From Chrysemys picta bellii (Eukaryota > Chordata > Testudines > Emydidae), in NCBI RefSeq assembly GCF_011386835.1, contig NC_088797.1, forward strand, positions 36,951,583-37,015,582: a stretch of 64,000 nucleotides of DNA, given 5' to 3'. How positions within the stretch are numbered: the first letter of the stretch is position 1; each line of letters begins with the position of its first letter. A program made the translations under genes and the position numbers. Positions 24,439 to 35,866 of the stretch are shown here, piece by piece. The notes below the pieces were generated by a model. The model saw nothing but the letters and a program-made list of their open reading frames with translations, made no database searches and was not told the origin of the DNA.

Positions 24439-25049
24439 CAGAGGTTCTCAAACTGTGGTCCGTGAGCTCCATTCAGGTGGTCCGTGGATAGTTCCGTATA
24501 GGGTGCGCGCCTGGGCGGCCTCACACAAGAGAATGAAGGACCACCCACCTAATTAGTGGCTGCACTAATTAGATGCCTGAACCCTGGAGAAGATGCACAT
24601 GTAACGTGAGGTGGTGGCCTTGGGCGAATAAGGGGTAGGTGGGAGGGGGCAGTGGGGTGAGAAGGGGGGATGTGGGGAATTTGGGATGTGCAGGGCTGCA
24701 GTGGCCAGAGAAAGAAGCGACTTTCCCCAGCTCCAGAGCTGCGGCTGCTTGGGAGAGACGGCCCTCCTTCCGAGCCCCAGCTTGGGGCCTGCTGCGGCGG
24801 GGGAGAGAGGGCACATCCATCACATTAGAAAGGTAAGGCTACTGATATTAGAATATGAGTTGTGTGCTTTTATTTGTAGAACAAAAAAAGTTAATTATTA
24901 ATAAGGTTTTATGTATAGTGCTTTTATCCAAAGCTCTTACAATAGTTAGCTAACGGTACAAACAACATTTGGAAAGATCATTAAATGGTCCGCCGAGACC
25001 CTCATCAATTTTCAAGTGGTCCACACAAAAAAAAGTTTGAGAACCACTG
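24439..25049. mobile_element. hAT (Charlie-like) MITE with near-perfect TSD
   Basis: Left terminus 'cagaggttctcaaactgtgg'; right terminus on the minus strand 'cagtggttctcaaacttttt'. The flanks 'gcttagag' (24431-24438) and 'gctcagag' (25050-25057) differ by one base, a good 8-bp hAT duplication. It is 611 bp with a GC-rich middle (24600-24830) which opens frames of up to 84 codons on both strands with no domain. A TPRT tail or poly(A) is absent, as expected of a DNA element. Confidence 0.9.
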
Positions 25050-25057
25050 GCTCAGAG

Positions 25058-27548
25058 CCTCCATCTCTCCTTTGATCCCTTCCCCCCAAGGATCAAGCAC
25101 ACTAACTACCAGTGGTCAAAGCCCACATTTGATATCTTATCCCAAAGATGGCTACATGAAATGCAGAATGCTGTCTTCCCTGTAACTTCATACTGAGCCA
25201 TTGGTTCAATACTGACTCAGAGAAGAGCACCCTCTATTGAACCATAAGCACCACTTTGTTCTGCATCCTAGTTCTTTTTTTTTTAAAGTGCTCCCACACA
25301 GAAGTAATAACCTTGTCTGGCTCCCCTTCCAGTAAGTATAGTAAGGGGGAAAGAGAATGAATTCTATTAATAATAAATAATTAAAAGGTAAAATGTTTTC
25401 CTGTATGCCAAGATTCAATTCCAGCAAGTTTTCATGGCCAAGTTGTATCAATTTAATTCTGTTTACAAACAATCTATGCTGATAGAGGATACTTTTATAC
25501 CAATACAGCTATATCCACACCTCATGTTACTCCAATTTAACTATATTGCTTTCTAGACAATTACAGCTAAATTGATGCAAATGCTGTGTCTCGACCAGCT
25601 CTAACTCTACAAATGGGGGAGTTATATTGAAAATACTGGAAGATTTTTCTTTTTAGCATTACTGCTGGAAACAGATGCCACTATGACTATGTACTTTTGA
25701 AGCAAAAGTTCATTGTGTTAGTCTCTCATAGTCCAGCTCTTGTGCTGCATTGTTGGATTATTCAGTGCAGCCACTGACCTCTGATATAAGATTCTTTAAT
25801 TGACAGTATTGGATAAATCAGAGCTTTATTTATCCTTTCCTATTTAATTAGCCTAAATATTGGCTTTTGCTTCAATTGATTTTATTGAAAAATTTCACGT
25901 GCAGGTAACTACACAATATATTATTAAGTACAGAAACATAAGGACTTCGCTTTGATTTGAGGGTTGTTTTTTTAAATTAATGAGATAGCTTTCTCTCCTG
26001 TTTTTGAGTTACAGTGTACAGAATTAGCAATGGTTTCATAATGACAGTTACTGAAAGCTTGACACCTGGAATGAATGTCTGACAGTGTCATTCCAAGGTT
26101 CATTGTTTCCTCAGAGTCAAATTAATCCCTCAGTAAATAAAAGGGGGGGAATAGTTCCCTGTGTAGAACTGTCGATTTATGACACAATATCCTCATTAAA
26201 ATAGACAAGGTGTAGCTTGTCTGCCAAACCAAAAATAAAAACAGACTAGTTTTGGTTTTATAGTTGAATTCTAGATAACAAACTTGCAATTTTTAGTCAG
26301 TTAGAACTCCTTGTGAAGACCAGAGGAATTTTCCCTGAGGTAAGATGAAAGATTTGGGCCTAGATGCTTTTCCACTGTTGTAGAGAGAATAACAAACTTA
26401 ATTCCAGTCTTACCAGGTGAGCACCTGACAAATCCAGAACTGTAATCTTTTAAATCTGAATTTTTTGAATGATTATTTAAAATGGACAACAAATAAAGCT
26501 TCCATTTTAGAATTTGTGAGGCGACAAATGCTATCATTATCCATGAAAGGTATTCATCAATTTAGTGAGTAGTACTTAGCCAGAAGTTCTTCCTGAATAA
26601 AAACATACAATGCTTGAAGAACTGACTCATTAATACTCATCAGTTTTAACTTATTTTTATATTTGCATAATGTGAAAAACTATAGTGGTATTTAAAACTG
26701 TTCAGCAGTGGAATTGTTCCTGTCCATAGCAGTGGAACTCTTCATACTGTTTTCCAATTACTCTGGCAGGCCTCTGCTTCTATAATTTTGTTATCTGTGT
26801 TAACTTCCCTTCCCTCTTGGAGCCTGGCTGCTTTCTCCCTATATACAGAATTCTGCACCATCACTCTTGTCAGAAATCTAGTCCTGTAATTGATTTGGGG
26901 TATTTTTTTCCTGTCAATTGCCTTTTGCCATTTAAACAGTCTCTCTAAATAATCATATATACTTTCTGTACCACTTAATTTCATCCCTTAATTCTTGTAA
27001 TAATTTTTTTCCTGGAAAATCCTTTTAATTCTTGGACTGTGGATTGTTGGTAAGCAGTTCACTGCACATATTTGATATTCAGAATTAGAAACTTGAACCA
27101 TGGTGGTTGTTTTTTTTGGACACAGAGGTCACAGACATGCACATCGTTGTGAAAAGGCCAATTTGTGCTCTTCCCCACTCTGCCCCTGATATTCAGAGTC
27201 ACCACAACACTGCAAACAAAACTTCACATTTGTAGAGTAAAGAAACCAAAACCAAACAAAAACCTCCCTCTTCCTTGTGCAGTGTATGAAAACTGTGTGG
27301 GAATAGGCTGACATTGTATTTGTAAAGGGTTTGTGGTCTTGCTTGCAGTATAAAAGGTGCTGAAGGAAAGTGTGCAAATTAGTCAATCTAGAAAGAACAA
27401 GCCTAAAACAAGGTGGCTGAGTTATGCCTCGCTGCCTTAGGGAGCAGCCTGCTTTGTCTCTCTCTGTTTTTTTGTTACTATGTTTTATCTTTCTGGATTC
27501 CAAGTATAAAAGTAGTGTTTCTTTGCAACCTTCCAGCAAGAGTATTTG
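25058..27548. other. Plain stretch; possible conserved non-coding block at 25730-26160
   Basis: No coding domain in the open frames (25206-25472, 26301-26537, 26742-26984, 27129-27539). 25730-26160 holds many homeodomain-like 'attaat'/'tttaattag' words and the inverted pair GGAATGA...TCATTCC around 26070-26096; this looks like regulatory DNA but cannot be proved here. 25490-25610 may be an old MITE. Confidence 0.3.
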
Positions 27549-27924
27549 ATATTTTTAGGGCTGTTGATTATCAAAGTTAACACACAATTAACTAAAAAAA
27601 TGAATTGCAGTTTTAATCACACTGTTAAACAATAGAATACCAAGTGAAATTTATTAAATATTTTGGATTTTTTCTACATTTTTATATATATTGTATTTTG
27701 TGTTGTAATTGAAATCAAAGTGTATATTATTTTTATTACAAATATTTTCACTGTAAAAATGATAAACAAAAGAAATAGTATTTTTCAATTAACTCATACA
27801 AGTACTGCAGTGTAATCTCTTTGTCGTGAAAGTGCAACTTACAAAAGTAGATTTTTTTTTGTTACATAACTGCACTCAAAAACAAAACAATGTAAAATTT
27901 CAGAGCCTACAAGTCCACTCAGTC

Positions 27925-28176
27925 CTACTTCTTGTTCAGCCAATCGCTCAGACAAACAAGTTTGTTTTCATTTACAAGTGATAATGCTGCCCACTTCCTA
28001 TTTACAATGTCACCAGAAAGTGAGAACAGGGATTTGCATGGCACTTCTGTAGGTGGCATTGCAAGGTATTTACGTGTCAGATATGCTAAACATTTGTATG
28101 CCTCTTCATGCTTCAGCCACCATTCCAGAGGACATGCTTCCAGGCTAATGACACTCATTAAAAGAAAATAATGCAT
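27925..28176 (-). pseudogene. hATC fragment, short arm of copy 2
   Basis: 83 codons on the minus strand: SLEACPLEWWLKHEEAYK, CLAYLTRKYLAM, LFSLSGDIVNRK, LSDWLNKK, stop. Same conserved blocks, same end point and same start junction as the short arm of copy 1. It has no N-terminal or catalytic part, so it is not a transposase on its own. Confidence 0.85.
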
Positions 28177-28187
28177 TAATTAAATTT

Positions 28188-28805
28188 GTGACTGAACTCC
28201 TTGGGGAAGAATTGTATGTCTTCTGCTCTGTTTTACCTGCATTCTGCTATATATTTCACGTTATAGCAGTCTTGGATGATGACCCAGCACATGTTGTTCA
28301 TTTTAGTAACACTTTTACTGCAGATTTGACAAAATGCAAAGAAGGTACCAATGTGAGATTTCGAAAGATAGCTGCAGCACTCGACCCGATTTAAGAATTT
28401 GAGAAGGATGAGGTGTGGCGCATGCTTTCAGAAGTCTTAAAAGAGCAACACTCCGATGCAGAAACTACAGAACCTGAGCCACCAAAAAAGAAAATCAACC
28501 TAGTGGCATCTGACTTGAATAATTAAAATGAACATGCATCTGTCCACACTGCTTTGGATTGTTATCGAGCAGAACTCATCAGCAGCATGGACACATGTCC
28601 CCTGGAATGGTGGTTGGAGCATGAAGGGACATATGAATCTTTACCGCATCTGACACATAAATATCTTGTGACGCTGGCTACAACAGTGCCACAAGAATGC
28701 CTGTTCTCACTTTCAGGTGACATTGTAAACAAGAAGCGGGCAGCATTATCTCCTGAAAATGTAAACAAACTTACTTGTCTGAGTGATTGGCTGAACAAGA
28801 AGTAG
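28188..28805 (+). pseudogene. hAT transposase C-terminal third, long arm of copy 2
   Basis: Reads, with one stop at about 28392 and one at about 28523, through FRKIAAALD, EKDEVWRMLSEVLKEQHSD, a PPKKK linker, HTALDCYRAELISSMD, CPLEWWLEHEG, SLPHLTHKYLV, LFSLSGDIVNKK and LSDWLNKK to a stop at 28805. That is the region from the end of the catalytic fold through hATC. The final 83 codons are one clean frame. Upstream of 28188 the sequence turns into the inverted short arm, so the DDE core is missing. Confidence 0.85.
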
Positions 28806-29165
28806 GACTGAGTGGACTTGCAGGTGCTAAAATTTTACTTTGTTTTATTTTTAATGCAGTTTTTGCACATAATTCTACATTTGTAAGTTCAATTTTCATG
28901 ATAAAGAGATTGTACTACAGTACTTGTATTAGGTGAACTGAAAAATACTATTTCTTTTTTTACAGTGCAAATACTTGTAATAATAAAAAAATATAGTGAG
29001 CACTGTATACTTTGTATTCTGTGTTGTAATTGAAATCAATATATTTGAAAATGTAGAAAACATCTAAAATATATAAATAAATGGTATTCTATTATTGTTT
29101 AACAGTGCGATTAATCACGATTAATCACAATTAATTTTTAATTGCTTGACAGCCCTAATATTTTT

Positions 29166-29771
29166 TATCTAACTTCTCTGTCTGTATGCCATGAACATAA
29201 TACTCCTGGGGGCTGGTTTATTAACACAAAGGTAATTCCAATATAGTCTTACATTAATCTTGAGTCTAAGTCTTTTCCTCAAGCTTGGCGGCTACTATGG
29301 TTACTTTATGCAAGGCGTGGTTACTTCTAAGGTTTGTTCCCTTCAGACATGTTTGTCCCAAACCCTTGCTATGTCTGCCTGATGGTTACTTCCATCTCCA
29401 TTATATCTTAAAGGGATTATGAGCCAGCAAAGCCCACTTAACACTTTCTTAGCAGAACCATCATCTGCCAATGAGATGGAGTGTTTCAGGCACACATCAG
29501 CCTGTTATAAAACTGCCTAGGGATAATAGCCTGTCTCACACTGTATTTTTGTCACATAGTAGTACACCCTGTGTCGCTTAAGGCGAGACAAGATGTTAAA
29601 AGCAGTAGCAGGGAAGCACTATTGCTGAAGGACAATAAAAATCACAGGCACTTGCTCCTGTCATGTTTATAACAGGAGCAGTTGATATAGGCGTAGGATT
29701 TGTATTTGTTTTAAAGAAAGAAAGATCAATTATCAGAGGGAGTTCACACAACAGTAGATGAATGTAAAGTA
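29166..29771. other. No recognised feature
   Basis: Mixed composition without a named repeat. 29200-29580 is somewhat LTR-like in texture but no ends or signals were found. Confidence 0.35.
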
Positions 29772-29882
29772 AGGCCCTGATCCTGCAAACACTTATGCAT
29801 GTGCTTAACTTTATTTGCATACATAGTCCCATTGCCTTCAGATGGAATACTTATATTATTGAGGGTCCAATTCTTTTATTGA
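29772..29882 (+). repeat. Half of an old palindromic MITE ('ggccctgatcctgcaaac')
   Basis: 'ggccctgatcctgcaaaca', then 'gcatgtgcttaacttta', then 'agtcccattg' is the left arm of a widespread old amniote MITE as I remember it. The right arm is barely readable ('gagggtccaattctt'). Confidence 0.45.
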
Positions 29883-30316
29883 TAAGACATCAGATGACCA
29901 GCCTTTATCAGTTTCTAAAACAAAGATAAATCACCACAATACAGAAAGGTGAACACATTATCAATCTGGAAAACAGTCTTGCAGCATCATTACTGTGTTC
30001 CAAATTATGAGCTTAATTTTGTTCATATTTATATTAAGAACATTAGAATGGCCACACTGGGTCAGACCAAAGGTCCATCCAGCCCAGTATCCTGTCTACC
30101 TACAGTGGTCAATGACAGGTGCCCCAGAGGCTGCTGCCCATTAATTCATTTGGTGGCCCCTAGTTCTTATATTATGGGAACAAGTAAATAACTTTTCCTT
30201 ATTCACTTTCTCCACACCACTCATGATTTTATATATCTCTATTATATCCCCCCTTAGTCTCCTCTTTTCCAAGCTGAAAAGTCCTAGCCTCTTTAATCTC
30301 TCCTCATATGGGACCC

Positions 30317-31441
30317 TGTAGCGAGGCGGTGGGATACCCCACAGCCCCGCTGAGAGCCGAACCTCCCCTAATACCAACATGGGCGGAGCCACCGGGTCCG
30401 GCACCCGCCCCTCAGAGGTCACGGTGCCGACCCGGAAGTATAAAAGCCCACCTGCAGAGCTCAGTGGAGCCCACGCCGGTGGAGAGAGCAAATGTCTCTG
30501 GCCAAGCTCCCGCTTGGGAGACGGCCGCAGGCCTGCTGACTTACCAGGCCTGCCGAGCCTACCTCTCGCCCGGTACCCTGAGGAGGACTGGCCAAGCCTG
30601 CCCCATGCCAGCTACCCCAAGGAGGACTGGCCGAGCCTGCCCCGTGCTAGCCACCCTGAGGACTGGCCGAGCCTGCCCCGTGTCAGCTACCCCGAGGAGG
30701 ACTGGCTGAGCCTGCCCCGTGCCAGCTACCCCGAGGAGGAGCCAAGCCTGCCCTTCGCTACCTACCCAGAGGAACCGATGCTAGTGGAGAGCACCGATGA
30801 CACTAGGACGGTCCAGGTACCATACGAGGGGGAGTGTGGAAGTAGCCTGGGGGCAGCCGACCCCAGTCTGGCTGCTGCACTGCCAGAGCCGATATCAGTG
30901 TGTTGCGGCCAGGATCCCCACTGACAGCAGTGAACGTCCGTCGCTGCTAGGACCCCGGGCTGGGACGCAGTGCAGTGGGAGGGCCTGCTTCCCCCTTGCC
31001 ACCCACTCCTTGGGTGACAGACTCCCCCCCTTTTTCCCTGGCCTAGAAGAGCCTGGGCTGCTACAAACCCTGACCCAGCCCCTGCTTAAGGCCTGGGTTA
31101 CTGATTAACTATTTGCCTGCTGCCCCACCCTGACCTAGGGCCTGGGCTGCTATAGACATTGCCTCAGCCCCTGCTTAAGGGCCTGGGTTTTCCGAGCTAC
31201 TGCCGCAGCCCCTGATTGAGGGCCGGAGCTCCAGACTGTGTGATTACTGCCCCGCCCTGATTGAGGGCTCGGGGCTCTTTTCTGATCCATTGGCTTAGCC
31301 CCTGCTTACGGGCCTGAGCCCCCTAACCGTGTGTCCGTTGTCCCAGACCGCCGCCGGGCCAGGACTGCCGGCGTACCTGAGCGAGGCGGTGGGATACCCC
31401 ACAGCCCCGCTGAGGGCCGAACCTTGGCCAAGACTACTACA
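30317..31441 (+). mobile_element. Solo LTR (1125 bp) with 5-bp TSD inside the CR1
   Basis: Begins TGTAG and ends CTACA, the inverted TG..CA ends of an LTR, flanked by exact 'gaccc' (30312-30316 and 31442-31446). It has a TATA box 'tataaaag' at 30439-30446 on the plus strand, which suggests plus orientation. A 44-bp segment ('gcgaggcggtgggataccc' on) occurs at both ends (30321-30364 and 31381-31424, one mismatch). Two repeat arrays lie inside: about five 39-bp units at 30580-30775 and about five looser 60-bp units ('cccctgcttaagggcctgg' type) at 31040-31330. Family not named; Ty3/Gypsy is likely. Confidence 0.75.
30379..30924 (+). other. Repeat-born 181-codon open frame in the solo LTR
   Basis: Open from an ATG at 30379 to a stop at 30924. 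Residues about 80-150 are five copies of a 13-residue unit like YPEEDWPSLPRAS, encoded by the 39-bp minisatellite. There is no known domain, signal peptide or transmembrane segment. The frame stays open because the unit is a multiple of three. I regard it as a by-product of the repeat, though a short LTR-encoded peptide cannot be excluded. Confidence 0.3.
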
Positions 31442-31830
31442 GACCCGTTCCAAACCCCTAATCATTTTAGTTGCCCTTCTCTGAACCTTTTCTAATGTCG
31501 GTATAGCTTTTTGGAGATTAATACTGCGTACAGATGTGGTCTCCTCAAGATGTGGGCGTACCATGGATTTATATAAGGGCAATAAGATCGTCTCCGTCTT
31601 ATTCTCTATCCTTTTTTTAACGATTCCTAACATCCTGTTTGCTTTTTTGACTGCTGCTGCCACACTGCGTGGACATCTTCAGAGACCTGTCCACGATGAC
31701 TCCAAGCTCTCTTTCCTGATTAGTTGTAGCTAAATTGGCCTGCATCATATTGTATGTATAGTTGGGGTTATTTTTTACAATGTGCATTTCCTTACATTTA
31801 TCCACATTAAATTTCATTTGCCATTGTGTT

Positions 31831-33707
31831 GCCTCTTGTTTGTGACAGATAGAAAATTGCACAGATTCCACAGACACTTATTCTTATGTAGGTTTTGTAC
31901 ATACCATTCCAGATGTCAGTGGACACAGAAAGATCTGGACTAACTATACCTAGCTCACAATAACATTCCAGATGCCAGTAGACTGTAGAAATTTCCACAC
32001 TACCTAGCACACAACTCATATTTGGCAAACCTTAGCCAAACATACATCCTGCTTTTTGACAGATTCTAAACATATAAATAACAGAGGTTATAACAATTTA
32101 ATACTAGAAGATTTCCACAATAAAGCTTAGCAAGAGTACAAGGCATTCTGGGAGTACAGTTTATAGTTACACAAATTAGCTTAAATACAAAGCATTCTGG
32201 GAGTATATAATATTGCCTGATAACATGAATAAAGTTAAGCACACATGTAAATGTTTCCAGCATTGGTGCCTAATAATGAATCTGAAAAGAAGGTTCATTT
32301 CCCACTCCCAGATGTATCCAACAGTCAGAGTAGTTACTATTGTGATCTAGACAGTATGAAAGGTATAGTTATTGTCTTATGAACGTAGCACATCGTCTTG
32401 AGAGAAACTAATAATCTTCTGAATAAGTAGTGCAACAAAAGACAGATGAAGAGATACTGTGTTCCAGCAGAATCGTGTTCCAGAAGACTACCAAATTGCC
32501 AATATACTCAGTACGGAGAGGAAACAGAGACTATATACTGTCAAAGTATTGTCAGAAAAGGTTGCTGTAAATACAGAACATTAAGGCCCAATTCCAAGGA
32601 TAGGTGAGAAGAAATCCTATATAGAAGCAATAGCCTAGTAGGAAGGTGTAGTTGTAATAGAGGAGATGATCACAATCAGTGTAAAACCCAGCTGTAAAGT
32701 GCTGCTTAGTTTGAGGAAGGGAGAAGTGAAACAGCTCAATATTTTCTAGTTTCCACAAAAATAGCTATTCCTATAAATGGATTAAAACACTATTGTTTTC
32801 TCTCTCTCTTTATACCATTTCTGCCAGTTAGAAAGAGTTGTGTATCAAGAGGGGCTTAGACTACATGACCCTTTTGGTCCCTGCTAACCCTGTGATTCTA
32901 AGAATCAATGGTCCTGATTCTCCACAGCATTCAAACTTTACCCCTGTGCAAAGTGGGTGTAAAAAGCTACCTTTCTGAGTTGATGCAAGACAGTAGAGAC
33001 TCAAGTGCAATATAATTAAGTAGGTGTTTCGTGTCAAATTAAATACATAGATAACAGAGGAAGGTGTTAATGAAGAATTTTGCTAGCCAAATGTGCAAGA
33101 GTTGTTGCACCTACCCACATGGTTCATAGTAATGCTTCCTTAGTTTTGTGGCCCCAATTCCTCCAAAAAGTGTTAAAATCCACACAGTCTGAGACGCTGA
33201 TAACAACTCTGAGTCTCATGCTTTGGGCACACAAAAAGTATGGTGATGCTAAGAGTATAAAGCCCTAAAATAAAATAATGTATATGATAGATATTCCCAT
33301 AATTGTAACTCCTCAAGTGACGTGGAATAAAAGTTATTGCAGACAAACTCAGGACAACATTTTCTCAGAAATACTCGATTATTTTTGTTCAATACACATC
33401 TCCATGTATAGCTGTTCCAAAATATCCATGAAAGACACACAGTCTTGCTGACTTTTGTGATTTTTATTAAGTCTCATGATAGTTGGGTGGTATCATTTTA
33501 AGGGTTCTCATGAATTTGTGATTTCTGCCTTCAATCCCACAAATAGCCACCATTTCTCATTACTGTCAACAGAACTGAAACCACAGGTACCCTCACAAAA
33601 ATGGCTGCTACATCCTTCTAAACATTTGCAGGTGAAAGTGAAGCTGTCTCAAGCAGAGGTGGCTGCAACCTCCCATTGTTTCTAAAGGATTTGTAGCCAG
33701 GTTTCTC
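31831..33707. other. Plain stretch with a small tandem duplication
   Basis: At 31903-32010 a unit of about 60 bp is present twice ('cattccagatgYcagt' ... 'cctagcYcacaa'), and at 32138-32215 'caaRgcattctgggagta' occurs twice about 55 bp apart. 32905-33010 shows a faint 'tcctgattctccac' MITE trace. No coding domain. Confidence 0.4.
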
Positions 33708-34067
33708 TAAGGCCTTGGCTACACTTGCAGCTGTACAGCGCTGTGAGTTAAACCTGTCTTCATACAGCTGAGTAGGGAAAGCGCTGCAGTCTGTCCACAT
33801 TGACAGCTGCCAGCGCACTGTCGTGGCCACATTTGCGGCAATTGCAGAGCCATTGGGAGCGGTGCATTATGGGCAGCTATCCCACAGAGCACCTCTTCCC
33901 ATTCTGGCGCCATGGGTTGTGGGAAGGGGGCGTGGATGCAGGGGATTCTGGGTCCTGTCCCAAAGCCCCATGATGCATCACTTCACATCCCAGAAATCCC
34001 TTTGTTTCCATCCACCTTTGGCGCCATCTTTCAACGGTTTCTGTGTAGCACGATCTGTCTGTGGGAA

Positions 34068-35311
34068 ATGGAGTCTGAACTGCTGAGGCGTATGCTGACG
34101 AGTCTCGCCAGCACGTCACGTTTGGTTGTCGAATTATTCCTTAAGATCCAAAGTGACAGTGAGAGTGAGGAGTCCAACGATGCTATCGAGCCGCGAAACG
34201 CGTATGACACGAAATTGTTGTGGCATTCACGGACATGCTCAGCACCGTGGAACGCCGCTTTGGGGCTCGGGAAACAAGCACTGAGTGGTGGGATTACATT
34301 GTCATGGAAGTCTGGGATGATGAGCAGTGGCTGCAGAACTTTCGGATAAGAAAAGCCACTTTCATGGGACTGTGTAAGGAGCTCGCCCCCACCCTGCGGC
34401 GCAAGCACACGAGATTGAGAGCTGCCCTGCCAGTGGAGAAGTGGGTGGCTATTGCAATCTGGAAGCTGGCAACTCCAGACAGCTACCGGTCAGTCGCAAA
34501 CCAGTTTGGAGTGGGAAAGTCGACCGTTGGAATCGTGTTGATGCAAGTTTGCAAGGCCATTAATCGCATCCTACTCAGAAGAACCGTGACTGGGTAACAT
34601 GCAGGAAATAGTGGATGGCTTTACACAAATGGGATTCCCTAACTGTGGAGGGGCAATAGATGGGACACACATTCCTATTCTGGCACCACCCCCACCTAGC
34701 ATCCGAGTACGTTAATCGGAAGGGGTATTTCTCTATGGTTCTCCAGGTGCTTGTGGATCACCGTGGGCGTTTCACTGACATTACCAGGCTGGCCAGGAAA
34801 GGTGCATGATGCACGCATCTTTCGGAACACTTGGCTGTTCAGAAAGCTGCAGGCCGGGACTTTTTTCCCAGAGCAGAAGATCACAGTAGGGGAAATTGAA
34901 ATGCCCATTGTAATCCTTGGAGATCCTGCTTATCCGTTAATGCCATGGCTCATGAAACCCTACACAGAAAGCCTTGACAGCAGCAAGGAACGGTTCAACT
35001 ACAGGCTGAGCCGGTGCCGAATGACTGTGGAGTGTGCCTTTGGCCGTTTAAAGGGCTGCTGGCGATCTCTGTATGGGAAGCTGGACTTGGCCGAACACAG
35101 CATCCCCGTGGTTATATCCGCGTGCTGTACCCTCCATAATATTTGTGACGGGAAGGGTGAAAGCTTCACTCAGGCATGGATCTCTGAGGCTGAACACCTG
35201 GAGGATGAATTTCCACAGCCAGAGAGCAGGGCTATTACAGGGGCCCAGCACGGGACTGCAAGGATTAGGGATGCCTTGAGGGAGCAATTTGAGGCTGAAA
35301 ACCAGCAGTGA
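34068..35311 (+). pseudogene. Harbinger transposase (HARBI1-like, DDE_4), at least four frameshifts
   Basis: The likely start is MESELLRR at 34068. Blocks in order: acidic SDSESEES (about residue 28), DMLSTVERRF (34233 on), WLQNFRIRKATFMGLC, AIAIWKLATPDSYRSV followed by QFGVGKSTVG (the helix-turn-helix-like region), then catalytic GGAIDGTHIP (Asp at 34659-34661), GKVHDARIFRN, ILGDPAYPLMPW (Asp at 34922-34924) and RMTVECAFGRLKG (Glu at 35030-35032). All three acidic residues of the DDE triad are kept. Frame breaks lie near 34200, 34590, 34697 and 34786, so no full protein is made. The last 186 codons are one frame ending in EAENQQ. It would cut and paste the element at TWA targets. HARBI1 itself is the host relative; this copy has termini and decay of a transposon. 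Confidence 0.9.
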
Positions 35312-35554
35312 TATCTGGTGCCCTGCACAGGAGTGAAGTGCAGTAGTTCCAATCTTTAGGAATCAGTGTTTGCTAAGTAGACTTGCAGTGCCTGTTTATT
35401 TCCTGGGCTAAGGAATCTTTTACTTTATGCAATAATAAAGAATGTTTTCAAAGCCAAAATATCCATTTATTGAAAAGAAAATGTATTTATTGAAAAGAAA
35501 CACAACTGCTTGGGAATCAGAAAGGGCCAGGGGGTGGAGTGGGGAACGGTACAA

Positions 35555-35866
35555 TCACAGATTCGCATATGGCCTGTCTGGTGTGCTGTGCAGTGAGTGC
35601 TGCACTTCAGGATAGCTATACTGCATGGTGATGGGGGTTGAGTGCAGAGGGTAAGGGTCATGATTTTCAGGGCTGGGTGGTGAAGATACTGGTATTGGAG
35701 GCAGCTGGTGGCGTGAAGAACCCGGAAGTTGGGGGGAAATGAATATAGGGATTAAATGGGGGACCAGATACTGGTGTGGAGCACGGGGGAGAGAATGTGA
35801 GTAGTGTTGCTGCCTGTTCTGTCTAGATTGGGAAGGAGATAGAGAGAGATAGAATGGCCACTCCAT
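35555..35866 (-). pseudogene. Possible tail of the Harbinger Myb-like second gene
   Basis: A 103-codon minus-strand frame, proline/serine/histidine-rich (SQSRQNRQQHYSHS, then PPIPVSSPPSPE), ending convergently with the transposase. PIF/Harbinger elements carry a second, Myb/SANT-like protein needed for DNA binding and nuclear import, often in convergent orientation. The Myb domain itself is not in this window: the frame begins at the inferred break point near 35870. The identity rests on position and the polyadenylation signals between the two frames. Confidence 0.35.

Larger units (their letters stand above)
27557..29157. mobile_element. Fold-back hAT element, copy 2, opposite orientation to copy 1, 8-bp TSD
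   Basis: Starts 'agggctgttgattatc' and ends 'ttgacagcccta'; flanked by 'atattttt' at 27549-27556 and 29158-29165. The layout is the mirror image of copy 1: a short minus-strand arm on the left (27557-28170) and a long plus-strand arm on the right (28171-29157). The switch between arms, 'aatgcattaattaaatttgtgac', has the same sequence as copy 1's switch read on the other strand. The copy has no nested insertions. Confidence 0.85.
30036..31830 (-). mobile_element. CR1 LINE, minus strand, split by a solo LTR
   Basis: On the minus strand: RT C-terminal part from about 31830, then the 3' UTR ending at about 30036 ('gtgtggccattctaatgttc'). RT pieces: a NVDKCKEMHI block and ERELGVIVDRSLK at 31800-31640, AVKKANRMLGIVKKRIENK and LPLYKSMVRPHLE at 31660-31540, then after the inserted LTR YEERLKRLGLFSLEKRRLRGD and IYKIMSGVEKVNKEKLF (30320-30200). 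Joining across the LTR restores the normal CR1 order. 5'-truncated, with frameshifts and a deletion in the HLE-YCVQFW region. Confidence 0.9.

Noticed and set aside
34068..35311. Host HARBI1 gene
   Set aside because: Several frameshifts, a Harbinger terminus with TAA target and a transposon setting fit a mobile element better.
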